A DNA stretch of 64,000 nucleotides from Trogon surrucura (taxonomy: Eukaryota > Chordata > Aves > Trogoniformes > Trogonidae), in assembly GCA_020746105.1 (NCBI GenBank), contig CM036632.1, forward strand, positions 3,410,001 to 3,474,000, read 5' to 3'. Below, in pieces: positions 39,050 to 50,316 of this stretch. The notes beneath the pieces are model-generated. The model was not told the DNA's origin. It ran no database searches and saw nothing but the letters and a program-made list of their open reading frames with translations. A program made the translations under genes and the position numbers. Position 1 is the first letter of the stretch. Each line of letters begins with the position of its first letter.

Positions 39050-42000
39050 AAAGCACGTGGGGGAAACCTGCGAGGTAAAGTAACGTAAATACTCCACTCT
39101 CAAAATTTTGTTTTCTCATGTGACGTCTTTTCATCGTTACGGAACGGAAACAGAAAATATTCACTCCAAGGGAATGTTGGAGCTTTATGTGGCATCTGCC
39201 TAGGATTTTTCAGTCCCAGACAGGAAATAATAAAAGAATATCACTGCTAGAGTTTCGAGATGAACTCTACAGCATCAGCCTCTCTTGTGTCTTAGAGCTA
39301 CCCTTCACAGTCATCCTCCTGTTCCTGCTACTCCGGCACTAAGTTACTGAGCACTCTCCTTCAGTGAGCAATTGTAGAAGAGAGGAGAAAGGGACCATCA
39401 GAAAGGACAGAAACCACCAGCAGATTCCGCAGGACCCAGAACACGACTTGGAAAGACGATGCAGGAAGATGACAAAGTGTGCTGACAAAAGGCATTCATT
39501 TAGAAGAACCAAATCTGGAGCTTGCAAAAAGCTCCAGAAGGATTTCACGCCACTTAACAAATAGGCAATACCACAAAGAGTGAAACTCTAATCACTGAAG
39601 GTAAAGGAGTAATAATTACCACTCAGGAAAGAAGTTTTGGAGTCACTGCATAGAAGTCCTGAATAACATCAGCTCAGTGTTGAACTGCGTGTTAAGAAAC
39701 ACAAAATAGAAGTTACGGAAGTACTAAGAACAGAAGTCATTAGTAAACGGTATTAATCCAAAGAGTTACCGCCACAGGTAGACACATTAAAATTAAAAAG
39801 AAAAGAAAAAATTCCTCACAAAAGAAATACGGAGTGAAGTTACAAGATTCATTATAAAGCAAACCAGAAACACACATAAATTCTTCATATAGCTCAGAAA
39901 AAAGGTGGAACTTGCTGCCTCTGTTTGTTGCTGTGGGTGTCAGAAAGGAAGAAGACTTTACACTGGACAGGCTGCTGGCAGCTACTGAACACAAGCACCC
40001 AGAAGCTTTTTGAAGAGCTGAGTAGTAGATAAAGGGAGAGGAGAAGAAGGAAAAAAAGTGCTTACTGACTGTAGTGCTGCCTATTCTCTAAGCTCCCTCT
40101 GTTGAGCAGCACCAGGCAGAAGGCCGGACACTTATGCGACAGCTTCAGCCAGTACAACCATTTCAAATAAGTGAAACGTGCTTTATGAAATTGGGAGGAG
40201 AGGAAAAAAGGAAGAATTAAAGATTCCCCGTTAAAACTGTGACAGCATAAACTCTTCCCTGAAGCAGCAATGCCCACAGACTAGCACACCACTTTGCTTA
40301 AGCTGCCGGATTTCAGAGCTGTAATCGGATGTCAATTATAATGATTTTCATCAAGCACCTTCCAACTCCCACGGAGGGCACGGACAGACAGTCCTGCCTT
40401 ATCTCCTCCTGGCAACTCCTTCACATCCTACATCTTCTGACACAGAGCATCTCCAAGCAGTCCTTGAACATCCCCGTGGGTGTTTAAGTGACACTATTTT
40501 CGTGTCTTGGGGGAAGGGGAGGGCAGAGATGAGGGATGTCTACACAGTAAGAAAATTGCTCTGAAAGAGATTAGGAAAAAGTTTCAAGAGTCCCAAGTCT
40601 TCAAAGTCCTGGAAAGGTCAGTCTTATCTACCTCTTTCGGAAGGTTTTCACACCTCTAGAAAAATTTTGACATTGCATTAAGGTTTCCCAACCCAGTGGA
40701 AACAGCAGCCAGTCCTGGTGATGGACTAGCAGAGGCTGCGCAACATGGAGACTGAAAAAGCAGCTCACGTAGCTGGACCTTCACCCACATCCGCAGCTCA
40801 AGGAATGTATCGAGCACAGAATGATTATTATACACTGAACAGACAAACAGATGCAAGAGGAGCGCAGGTATCACTACGAGGTCAGAGCGTGTCTAATTTA
40901 TGTTGCTCAGGGAAGCAGAAATAACCAGGGATGTATTTTAAGAACACTCTGGACTCCGGTCCTGAAGCCTCCCAAACCAGACAGCAGTGAGCCGCAAAAA
41001 CATCGCTGCCAGTGCTCAGACAGCTGTTACAGCTGAAATCTATGATATTTCTGAGAACTGTGATTAAGCGTGCAGTTCCTGCTAGTCTCCATGGAGACTG
41101 CTGTTGGCTCAGTAAAAAGTCACCAAGTGTTTTAAAATAATTCCTGGTTCGTTTTAAAATTTCAAAGCACTCAGAGCTTGGTTTTGCCTATCAGATGTTA
41201 TTTCCCCAACGAAAACTGCAGCCCTAAGAGCAACCAAAAGCACGAACAAACCTACAAAAATATTTTCACGGCTCATTTCAAATGCAGCCAGAAATTGAAA
41301 CCAAAATATACATTAAAAAAAAAAAAAAAGAGAAAAGGAATCTCCAAAACAAGAAATGAAGCAGTTGGTTGTACAATCCTCACGTTATCTGCGTTTGTGC
41401 ACCGAGTACATTATATTTAGCTGCAAAAGAATCCTTTTTGGGATAATATAACACTGTATTCTGTGCTTTGCCTTGTATAAATAACTCTTACCATTTTTAT
41501 CCAAAGGCTTTCCTTTGGGAAGTAACTTATGTGACACATTTTTAGTTGTTTAGTGCCATGACAATAACTACAAGTCCTTAAGCAAGAATGAATCTTCAAA
41601 GAACCTCCCTCTCGGTCCAGTTTTGGTTTTGTTTTAAGCAAACAGGAGGTATTGCGCTACAGGAGACAACAGCAAATTCTACCTTGCACCAAAATTAACC
41701 TAAAGAATTTCGGCTTCCCAAACACGCAGATAAACAACAGCTCACAACACGGGCAATTATAAGGCTCTTTTAAAAGATTCTCCATAAATATGGTAAGTTT
41801 AGTGGTAAAAAAATATTACAGTGCTTACACGGTATCCACAGATAAACAGGCAAATACTGCCTATGGTCTCAATTTAGCACTGTTTTTTTTTTTTTAAACC
41901 TTAAACCTGGCCATAAACTTCCACTGACACAAAAAGGTTTTTTATGCATGTATACACTGTACCAGAAATCATCCAAGTTTAAAGTAATTGGTGCTTCTGT

Positions 42001-42997
42001 GCAGAGCCCCACGCAGCACCGCTGGCCTTCTGGATCACCTTTGCCTTCACGGGAAATAAAGACAATTTGTTCCATAAGCACTTAGGGTAAATTAAATGAG
42101 AAGGGTGGCCACACAGATAAAGGGAATATTTGTACCATAAACCAATGCCTTTTTTCCCCGTTTCTTATATCACTCCATCACGAACACGTTTTCATTTGAA
42201 GAAAAATTCTGTTGCACACCAAGAAAAATTGTACGCACCCACTTCGACACAAGCAGAATTTCAATGGAAAATCGTCAGGATTTCCCATTAGAACTCTAAA
42301 ATGTTCTAACCTGTAAGTAACTTGAAACAAAACTGAATGCTTTCAGGTTTGAACATTACGCAGCACCAGAGCTGACACAATAAAATAAATGCTTGGCATT
42401 TTACCAATGACTTTGAGGCAGTTGAGGAAAAGGTACACTGCATCACTTACATTGTTTTCTTATTACTTAGGCTATTGACCCCACTGGAGACAAGAAAAAG
42501 ACAAAAGTCAAAACTTTTTTGAAGTTTAAATAATTCTGATTGTTACTTTGTTAGTCTTCTTTGTGATAGGAATGATGCTTTTTTCTCCTCAGCAAGAACA
42601 AAAAAAAAAAAAAAAGGGGAAGATGACCTCGCTGAAATAAATGCTGTAGTTGAAGGCACTATTTTTCACACTTAGAAAAAAATAAAACCAAAAAATCCCT
42701 CTGCTACACATATTTTTATTATTTTTCAGTATATATGACATTAATTTATAAATACTGAGATACTAAACAGCAACAATTTAAATTTTAAGTTGTGAACAAA
42801 AACTTATCTGCGATGCAGCGGAAGCTCAAGCACCAAGTTGAAAATAATGCCACTAAACTAACCCAAAACGCAACCAAAATTGATCTCCTTGTCTAACGAG
42901 ACAGCGACGAGAAAATATCCCCTTCCAGGCCTGGAATTGCCAGGAACGACCCAGCGAGCTCCCAAGCACCAGCGAGCGTATGGGGGCGAGGGCTTAC

Positions 42998-43130
42998 CTA
43001 AATTGTGTCGCTTTGTCTTCGCGTGCTCGTGAATATGTTTCTTGGTAAAACAGCCAAAGAAGACACAGTAGAGGCAAGAGTGGAGTCTGTTCAGGTGGGC
43101 ACCACACATATGACAAATGCACGACTTTGC
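42998..43130 (-). CDS. USP22: USP22 exon 2: ZnF-UBP zinc finger core
   Basis: This 133-base exon encodes 44 residues plus one base of the next codon. It starts with [10 protein letters not shown] and ends with TKRHNL. Cysteines at exon residues 4, 6, 9, 19, 22 and 27 and histidines at 7, 12, 17, 32, 34, 36 and 42 form the dense Cys/His pattern of the ZnF-UBP domain, which in the yeast homologue Ubp8 binds several zinc ions and docks the enzyme into the SAGA deubiquitinase module. The acceptor reads ttctgcgtttcag and the donor is gtaag after TTAG, both good. The entry phase is 0, matching human USP22 where an N-terminal exon precedes it. Compared with my memory of human USP22, Met replaces Val at residue 8 and Ala replaces Val at 11, both conservative. 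A CpG-rich block lies about 300 bases upstream in transcription order. Confidence 0.97.
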
Positions 43131-43440
43131 CTGAAACGCAGAAAGAAGACACAGCACGTGAGTGACAGAAGCATTTTGCCAAGTCCAGCGAGTCGGGCGC
43201 GGAGAGTACGAGCTTGTTCTTTCAGGCAGCGCCTTCCGAACGCTGCGGAACAGGAGGAGGAACAGCTCTGCCCCCACACCACAAACCCACCAATTAAACA
43301 CATTAACGGAGAAAACTTTTCCATTTGTCCGATATATACTAACATCCCCGGAAACATCCGGGCCTTGAGAGGGAGCAGGTCTCAGGGCAGTCAACCCATT
43401 TCCAACTCTTCAGACAACACTTCAGGCAGGAGGAAGCAGG

Positions 43441-43740
43441 CACCGCTGCCGAATTACACAAACTATCCCGCCATTCCCTCACTCCACCCGGGCATTTCTG
43501 TTCCCGCACCAAGCGCCTACCGGCGGAATCACCCGCACAGACACGGGCGAGACAGGAGAAGGACGCGTGCCAGGCGAACCTGCCACCTCCCCTCACACTG
43601 AACCGTCCCAGTCCCTCCCCGCAGCCCGCGGAGAGTCACCCAAACACCCGCTGCGGGCGCACAACCTTTGGGCGCTGGGGCCGGCGCAGCCCGGGCAGGA
43701 CAGATGAGGACGAGGAGGGGAGCGGGGGCTCGATGCACCT
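43441..43740. promoter_or_regulatory. CpG-island-like block upstream of USP22 exon 2
   Basis: By hand count there are about 28 CpG dinucleotides in these 300 bases, and individual 60-base lines reach about 65-72% G+C. The observed/expected CpG ratio is therefore near 1, and the block meets the usual island criteria (over 200 bases, G+C above 50%, ratio above 0.6). It begins about 310 bases upstream of exon 2 on the minus strand. None of the minus-strand frames through it resembles the USP22 N-terminus, so it is not the missing coding exon. It could be an alternative or internal promoter, a non-coding first exon, an enhancer, or an orphan island. The promoter role is an inference from composition and position only. 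Confidence 0.55.
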
Positions 43741-44024
43741 GTCCTGGTTCGGTTCTTCAGAATCGCCTCCCACCCAGAGTCCCAACCTCGAAGCAACAGG
43801 CTCTGCTGCTCAACAGTTCAGCTGGTTCAGCGCGCTAGCCTGCAAGTTAAACCTAGACTAAAACTAAACTTTTGCCGGGTTGGTAAGTTTGTGGTGGTGG
43901 GGGGAGATGAAGTAGACTCAGATGAATGTGAGAGCTCAGGGAAAGCAGATGCGTGGCAGAAAGGCAGAAGGGGTGAAGAGGCAGAAAATTCAGGTGGTGG
44001 GACCACAACACGAGCTCTGCTTTT

Positions 44025-44225
44025 CACAGAATCACAGAATGGTCGAGGTTGGAAGGGACCTCAAAGATCATCTAGTCCAACCCCCCTGCCAGAACAGGAT
44101 CGCCTACAGCAGATCGCACAGGAACGCGTCCAGAAGGGTTTTGAATGTCTCCAGAGAAGGAGACCCCACAATCTCCCTGGGCAGCCTGTGCCAGTGCTCC
44201 ACCACCCACCACTGCACCAAGTTCC
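44025..44225 (-). mobile_element. CR1 LINE fragment, 3' end, 5'-truncated
   Basis: The plus strand begins with the doubled octamer cacagaatcacagaat, followed by ggttggaagggacctcaaag and atcatctagtccaacccccc. It continues to the stretch reading ggcagcctgtgccagtgctc. This is the reverse complement of the avian CR1 3' region and its ATTCTGTG tail. The element's 3' end is therefore on the left and its sense strand is minus, the same as USP22. Like most bird CR1 copies it is heavily 5'-truncated, retaining only about 200 bases and no usable reverse-transcriptase frame. The right edge is uncertain by some tens of bases because similarity fades after about 44210. I place it in a CR1 lineage common in birds but cannot name the subfamily by eye. 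Confidence 0.9.
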
Positions 44226-44560
44226 TTGATCCACTCAAAAGCTTTAACATAACTTGAACATGACAATTTGTGGCTATACGGCACTTCATTTGTCTACTGG
44301 GAGGTTCTATCAGATTGATTAGTTGGATTGCTCTGTACCAGCCCACAAAATAGGGGCACAATATCAAATCCATACCAGTCAAAGAGTTAGAGAACTAATT
44401 TTTGCCACTCTCGGACAGGCTTTGCATCAAGTTTGGGAAGTGATGTGCTGGACTGTTCCCCAGAGCAACCCAGAATGGGGAGGTATGTGACGAAAGTTAC
44501 CGTGATTCATTGGAAATTAATAAGCCTGACGTGATGGTTTGCCTTCCTATGATAATGATA
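44226..44560. other. Unassigned sequence next to the CR1 fragment
   Basis: This stretch follows directly on the CR1 similarity and has the mixed composition of a decayed insertion rather than simple intron. Its frames are broken by stops, and no protein family was recognised. It could be diverged further CR1 sequence, a different old repeat, or unique intron. Confidence 0.25.
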
Positions 44561-47500
44561 CATTTCTACAAGTAGGGCTGGAGGAAAAAAAAGAAAAAAA
44601 AGCGATTGGAAGGTTAAACAGACTTTTGACTCTCATCATATCTGAAGCACTCTTTAAGCCACCAACAGCCCAAACCTTCTCTTAGGATTAAACTCAGGTA
44701 CTTCAACACATCTATTTAAAAATTAAGACACTTAAGAGAGAGTTTGAGGTGTGAGACTTGCTCAACACCACCAAAACCAATCGCAGTCCAATACCACCTG
44801 ACTGAAGGATGATGTGACAGACAGGAGAAACTCCTCGCAGCGAGTTCCCTTCTAATCTCAGACAACAGCACCTGCATTCACACGGATGTTTCAGAGTAAC
44901 TGAACTTCTGTAACAGCCGAGACCTACAGAGGCCACACCTTTTTTTACAGACTAATCTGAAAATACTATTCCTTTGCTTGACAATATAAAAGCACCTTTT
45001 TTTTTTTCCCCTTCACGTTAAAAAGAATCTGAATTACTAAAATACTGAACTATAATCTAACCCAGGCATTGCATTTTATCGAAAATAACCTCCAAAGTAC
45101 TTCAGCAAGGTTTGCCCACTGCGCCACAACTTAAAATTAGTGCCAAATAAATGATGCATGATCCTGTCCTCTAGCTTGGTATTTTTCTTTCAGAATATTT
45201 ACAGTTGTTAATAAAAAAAAAATATAATCACCAAAGAAACTTGGAATATTCTGCGCCGTGTAATTTATTTTCAAGCTTCTACAAAATAAAACTTAAACCC
45301 TGAATTTCACACCTTGTGTATATATTCAAAGTTCTCCCAAGTTCTGTTAGATGAAAATACATCGGTTGAATCAAACTCTGCACACCTACAGAAAGAAGTA
45401 TTTTAAAGGAGGACCAAAAAAAAAAAATCAGCACCACCAGCACAATTTCCATCTTTAGAAAAATAACTGCAGAACTGTCAAACTGTTGCCTAACGGTCGC
45501 TCTTTGGCTGCAAAAGCTAAATAGGATCAGCCTATCTGTTAAGATTGCTGCTATGACAACAACTCCAGCAACCAGCTATTTTACTTAGCCAGCTAAAAAT
45601 AAATCTTTTAGCATTAAATGCACTGTAAACAGATGACATAACAGGCATGTAAAATCCAATCATTTGAAGCTAAAAGGCAGAAAATTCATACCTTAAGAGT
45701 TTTTATTTCAATGAAAATTAAGAGAAATCAAAGAATGTAAACCAAAAAAAATAGCGGTAAGTTAAAAGAGAAGTTCAAACCCTTATTTAAAGGAAGCTCT
45801 TTTATCCATATCCTCTATTTGTCCAGTACAGCTCAAGATGGTTTTTCCAAAATTGTAAGAAAACAAGGTTAAAAGACGACAGAGTGAGGAAAGAAATCAA
45901 TATCAAAACCCATAGTGACTATTCTTAACTAGATTAGCTGTCTCCTTTTCATCTGTCTGTGCTTTTAAACAATTTGCTATGTTAAAACAAAGCTGCCACC
46001 CTCCTGCCCCACCCCAAATAATCAAATTACTTTGCTTCCTAATACTCCCACCCCTGCTCACATCTCGAGGCTACAGTCTAAGATGAAACAGAATATTGCA
46101 AACAAGAATCAAAACAGTGGGATCTGAAGCTTGCTTAGAACACAGCTTCTCCAAAAAGCAAGTTAGGTCTTGCTCACGGTCTCCGTGCTTTAGGGAAGTC
46201 ACCCACCACGTCGGCTGCAGAACCAACCTGTCACTTCTCCTTTCCTTTGGTAAGTCCTCCTAGATACAAGGACGCGCCTCCTTATTCTAGAGACACAAAC
46301 GTAGAGTCTTCCCCTTCCTCCATAACCTCTCTCCACAAAATCTCTCTTCGTCATTTTATGCCGCTCCTTACTTGCTTCCCTCCTCGATTCCTCTCGCTCT
46401 CAAGTACTCCTCTCTCCATCCTTCGCCCTATTCTCTCCCTGCACACCCAGTCCCTCATCTCACGTCCCCAGTCCGTCTTCCTCCAGTCTGTACTGAGCCC
46501 CTGTCAGTCTATCCCCTTGAATTTTGCTTTGATATTCTAACAAACCGCACACACAAACCAAAAGAGGCCCTGGGCATCTTCTCTCTGGAATATTACAACC
46601 AATTTTTTAAATTATAGAAAACTGGAAGGAATGGTCCTGCACAGTATAAATGGTCTACGTGAACACACACGTAGGCAGTAACCGACAACATTTCTGACAG
46701 AGCTGCGGGAGCGAGCAACATCACACATCCTGATTCTCTCCTCAGTGGTTTTCCCTCTACTGATCTCCCTTATTGCTACTAAGGCAGCGGTAACTCGCAT
46801 GCCCAGCCCCTCAGCAATGATTTTGCACCTTCTTTAAAGGAGGGTTAAACAGCCTCACGGATGAGGATGTAAAGACTAGTGCACGACACACAAAAGGGAA
46901 CCGGTTGTAATCCCTGTACCACAAGTCAATAGAGTCCATTTCTAAAAAAGAAGCCAATAGCCAGGAGATGAAGTGAGTTTAAAAGAAAGCAGTAGGCATC
47001 ACTACGTCAAAAACTAGACTGCTGACACTTCAAGTCTCCCCAAATTGTCAGAAGAGCAGCATAGTTTACCATGCTGCCACCAAAACAGCGGTGGAGAGAA
47101 TTAATGGTGGCCCTAGCAGGTCTCTGTTCGACACTTCCCGTTCCTGCTCTCCTCTCCTGGGCCAGCTCAGGCTCCTCCTAAAGGTCTTGCTGAGCACATG
47201 CATTCCAAAAACTTATAAACTTGCTTCATCTTGACACACTATTGACTCCTCAAATCCACGAGTAGCAGCTTGGAGCGGCAACACGCTGGCACTGCAAAGC
47301 CAACTGTGCAGAGAGAGAGACATACGACAGACCTGCGCAAACAATCCTTCTGCATTTCCAGCCATTGCAGAAGTAGCTTTAAAAGCTCGCTTTTTATTTA
47401 ATTGTACACGAGAAGAAAACGTTTCTGAAGAATTTTTCCGCTCGGGTACTTAAGGAGTCTCGCCTCTTACGCTCACGCTAAATATATCGAGGCACTTTGA

Positions 47501-48817
47501 GAACAGAGCTGTTTCCAGTTACAAGCTTAGAAGCCAAAGACCTCCTACAGCCTGCAAACCATGCTCGGCGCAAAGGTTCACTGAAAAAAGCTGAACTAGG
47601 TAACGCTAACAAGGCAGTGGGAGGTCTGCAAGGTTAAAAGATCCCAAGGCAGGTGTTGCCGCCCCAGACGCGTTCACAAGTGACTCAAAGACGCAGATTG
47701 TTCAGGTACCCTTAATGCAAATACCCGAGCTACAGATCCCTGCGAGCGTTTGGATCGTGTACAAATTCTTAGCATCAGGAAAGTAAAAGTGTCCCACTTC
47801 ATCCCACCTGTTACAGTAAGTTTTTCTGCAAAAGAGACTTAAAACAAGAGGAGAAACTATTTAATTTTCTAATGTTTTCATCATTATTGAAAGTCTCTGG
47901 AGGGCCCCAAACCGAGTCTAATTCTTCAGACAATTTTAATTTCGCTCTACGCAGATGAAGGTGTTTGTTGTGCAGCTCTGAACACGCCCGCCTACAGGAT
48001 ACAGGCGTTGGGGGAAATATTGCCTCCACGCCTAAGCTCGTCACCAGAATCTGCTTTGTTCCCAAGGAGCAGCATTTATCCTCCAGGAGAGTTACTTGAG
48101 ACAAGCTATTCCGTACAAGACAGTAAAGTGGGCTTGAAAGAAGATGAACTCCAGGCACAAGGAGACACTGAGGAGTCCCAGTCGTGGCTGTTGAAATTTT
48201 GAAGTGAGAAACTGAGAGACCTGTTCCAAAGTGAACCTGACTATCTGCAATTCTCAATACTTTCCCTCCTGTTAGGATTCTGCGTTCCTATGCTTGCTGT
48301 GAGTTCCAACTAGGTATTTTCTGAAAGAAAAAAGGACAGACAATCACAACAGGTCATACAACCGACCACTGCTGCTTTCTTCATCGAAAATGGAGACCCT
48401 ATGGCTCTTCCAGCAGCAGCATTTCTTCTGCCTTGTGGGAGGAGAAAGCCAATATTAAACCACAGCTGACGAGACTGATCACTCTCGAGTACTCTTTGCA
48501 CCTCAAGAGTAACAAATTTAGGTCAAATCTGCCTTATGACATTTCTATCACTTCTTAATCTACATTTACTTCAAGATTCAGTGACGGCTTTGGCAAGGCA
48601 GGCACGCTACCCACCCATCATCCACCAGTATCCTGCTGGAATATTTAATAAATTTGAATACCTAAACTTCAAAGCCATGTTCTTAGGCTTCAGGAAACAA
48701 AAAGAGGGAATTGATTCTACAGTTCTCCGTGCTATGGCATATAAATCACACCTCCACAGGCTGAGCGGATGATTCAGAGTTACTCTGAGTCAGTGCACAT
48801 TTCTGACACATCAGCTT

Positions 48818-48839
48818 AAAAAAAAAAAAAAAAAAAAAA
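48818..48839. repeat. Homopolymer A22
   Basis: Twenty-two consecutive A residues. No recognisable retrotransposed body lies next to it on the plus strand, so it is probably a simple run rather than a tail. Confidence 0.9.
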
Positions 48840-49066
48840 TCACTTTAAGTATTGTTCACTCATTTCCTGCAACCAAGTCTTAATTATGATATTATCCGAT
48901 TAGAAATGTCAAATTTTTTTAAAAAGAATATGCCATCAATACTGCAAAATTTTGCTTCCAGCCCCACTAAGGTCAGGAGTACTAGTAAGGGTTTTATTAG
49001 TACTAGCAAAACCGTGCACTAGTCACAGAATTTTGTGGGTTGGTAAGCAGTTCAAGAAGTCGCCTT

Positions 49067-49083
49067 AAAAAAAAAAAAAAAAA
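49067..49083. repeat. Homopolymer A17
   Basis: Seventeen consecutive A residues, 227 bases to the right of the A22 run. A small CpG-bearing patch (ggcgcccagattgccggcgg near 49197) follows it. Confidence 0.9.
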
Positions 49084-50156
49084 GGCAAGTACAGATAACT
49101 TCTCAAGCAGCAGCAGCGAAAGCCAGTGAAGTATTTCAGCTCTGCTCAAAAGCGAAGATGAAATTAAGGCGCTTGCTCTGCCCCGGTGTATTCGCTGGCG
49201 CCCAGATTGCCGGCGGGCGCGGCGGAGATGCCTGCACAGCTTCCCTAGTCTGTGAAAGGGACATTTGGCTCTGACCATCTGAGTTCTAGTTTGGAGAGAA
49301 CGATATCACAATTTATAATTAAAGATGAAATAGCCTGAAGTTGTTAAATAACGTCACAGTTCTCAAACTGAGTGTAAATAAAAATATACCATTATGACAT
49401 CTGAGCAGCTTGCTGTCCTTCTGTAGGTTAGATTAAGCCGCGGCTAATTCCAACGAATCCTACTTCTGCCTACAAGTGAAAAATCTGTGAAAGAGGGAAA
49501 AACAAAAGTATTGAACATTCTACAAGAGATGCTAGAAAGCAACCTGAGGAAATTTTCCTTTTCCTCCTCCCACACTGAGGAGACGTTTCCATCACACCTT
49601 ATCCAAGATGCTGCAGCCCAGCAAGGGCGCAAACTCCCTGCCTTGCAATAAGGCAAAGTAACATTTACATTAAAGTCACCGCGAAACTCAGCATTATTTT
49701 ATCTTAATCTAAGCCAGATTTCGGAAAAAAAAAAATTAATTACACAGTACTTACTGCCACAGAAAGAATAATTAAACATTTTCTGCAATGCACATTCTGA
49801 AGGCAATTTTTCTGCCTCGTTTTTTCAGCATTTTCTTTCCCTCTCCCATCTTCACATAAGACACACCAGAAACCACACAAGGGAAATGAGTCCTACAGGT
49901 TCTGAGGCAGTATCAGAACCTTTTGAACGTCCTGGTTTTGGCCTCCAAGTTTTCAAAGCACACTAATCCTACTCCTTCTTCAGTTTTACTTTTTGGTTTT
50001 GACGAATTAACTCAACTTCCCCATCTGGCAACGGCAAGCCTCTGCGGAGTGTGCCGTGTTGCTCTAATGCCAGGCTGACGAAGTCCCTGGAGACCGCGGA
50101 GAACGGGAGTTGGTTCTAATTAAGAAAGCAGCCTGAGCCACCTCAGAGGGGGAAAG

Positions 50157-50316
50157 GGAAAAAATAATTAGAGAAAGGAAAAAATAATTAGAGAAAGGAA
50201 AAAATAATTAAAGAAAGGAAAAAATAATTCAAGGAAAAAAATTATTTTAGAAAAGGAAAATTAAAAAAGAAAAAAATTAAAGGAAAAAAAAAGTTTTAAA
50301 AAGGAAAAGAAAAGGG
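50157..50316. repeat. Purine-rich 20-bp tandem array with degenerate tail
   Basis: Three full copies of ggaaaaaataattagagaaa (the third reading aattaaagaaa) and a partial fourth occupy 50157-50230. They are followed by about 85 bases of irregular GGAAAA/AATTA sequence up to 50316. Almost all bases on the plus strand are A or G apart from the TAATT motifs, so USP22 intron 1 transcripts would carry a U/C-rich tract here. Confidence 0.88.

Larger units (their letters stand above)
31442..42997 (-). other. USP22: USP22 intron 2
   Basis: The intron is about 11.6 kb, from donor gtaag at 42997 to acceptor ttttgcag at 31442. It holds the 12-bp tandem array 33261-33356, a (CCAAA)-type tract 36010-36048, the TG/TA microsatellite 39007-39049, and A runs near 34969-34984, 41314-41328 and 42599-42615. 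Its longest open frame, 36839-37345 on the plus strand, starts at TTG and resembles no family I know. Nothing else in the intron could be assigned. Confidence 0.9.

Noticed and set aside
43131-43409. In-frame open extension upstream of exon 2 as a new N-terminus
   Set aside because: The frame is open but begins only at a TTG and has no ATG before a stop at 43410-43412. A good acceptor sits at the exon 2 boundary, and the entry phase fits a separate upstream exon.
43005-43601. 198-codon plus-strand open frame across exon 2
   Set aside because: It lies antisense to a conserved USP22 exon and runs into the CpG-rich block, where stop codons are scarce. It has no recognisable family, so it is most likely a shadow frame.
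47811-48257. 148-codon minus-strand frame in intron 1, tested as the missing N-terminal exon
   Set aside because: It does not contain the CSHLGSFK or YQCFVWSG motifs expected of USP22 exon 1.
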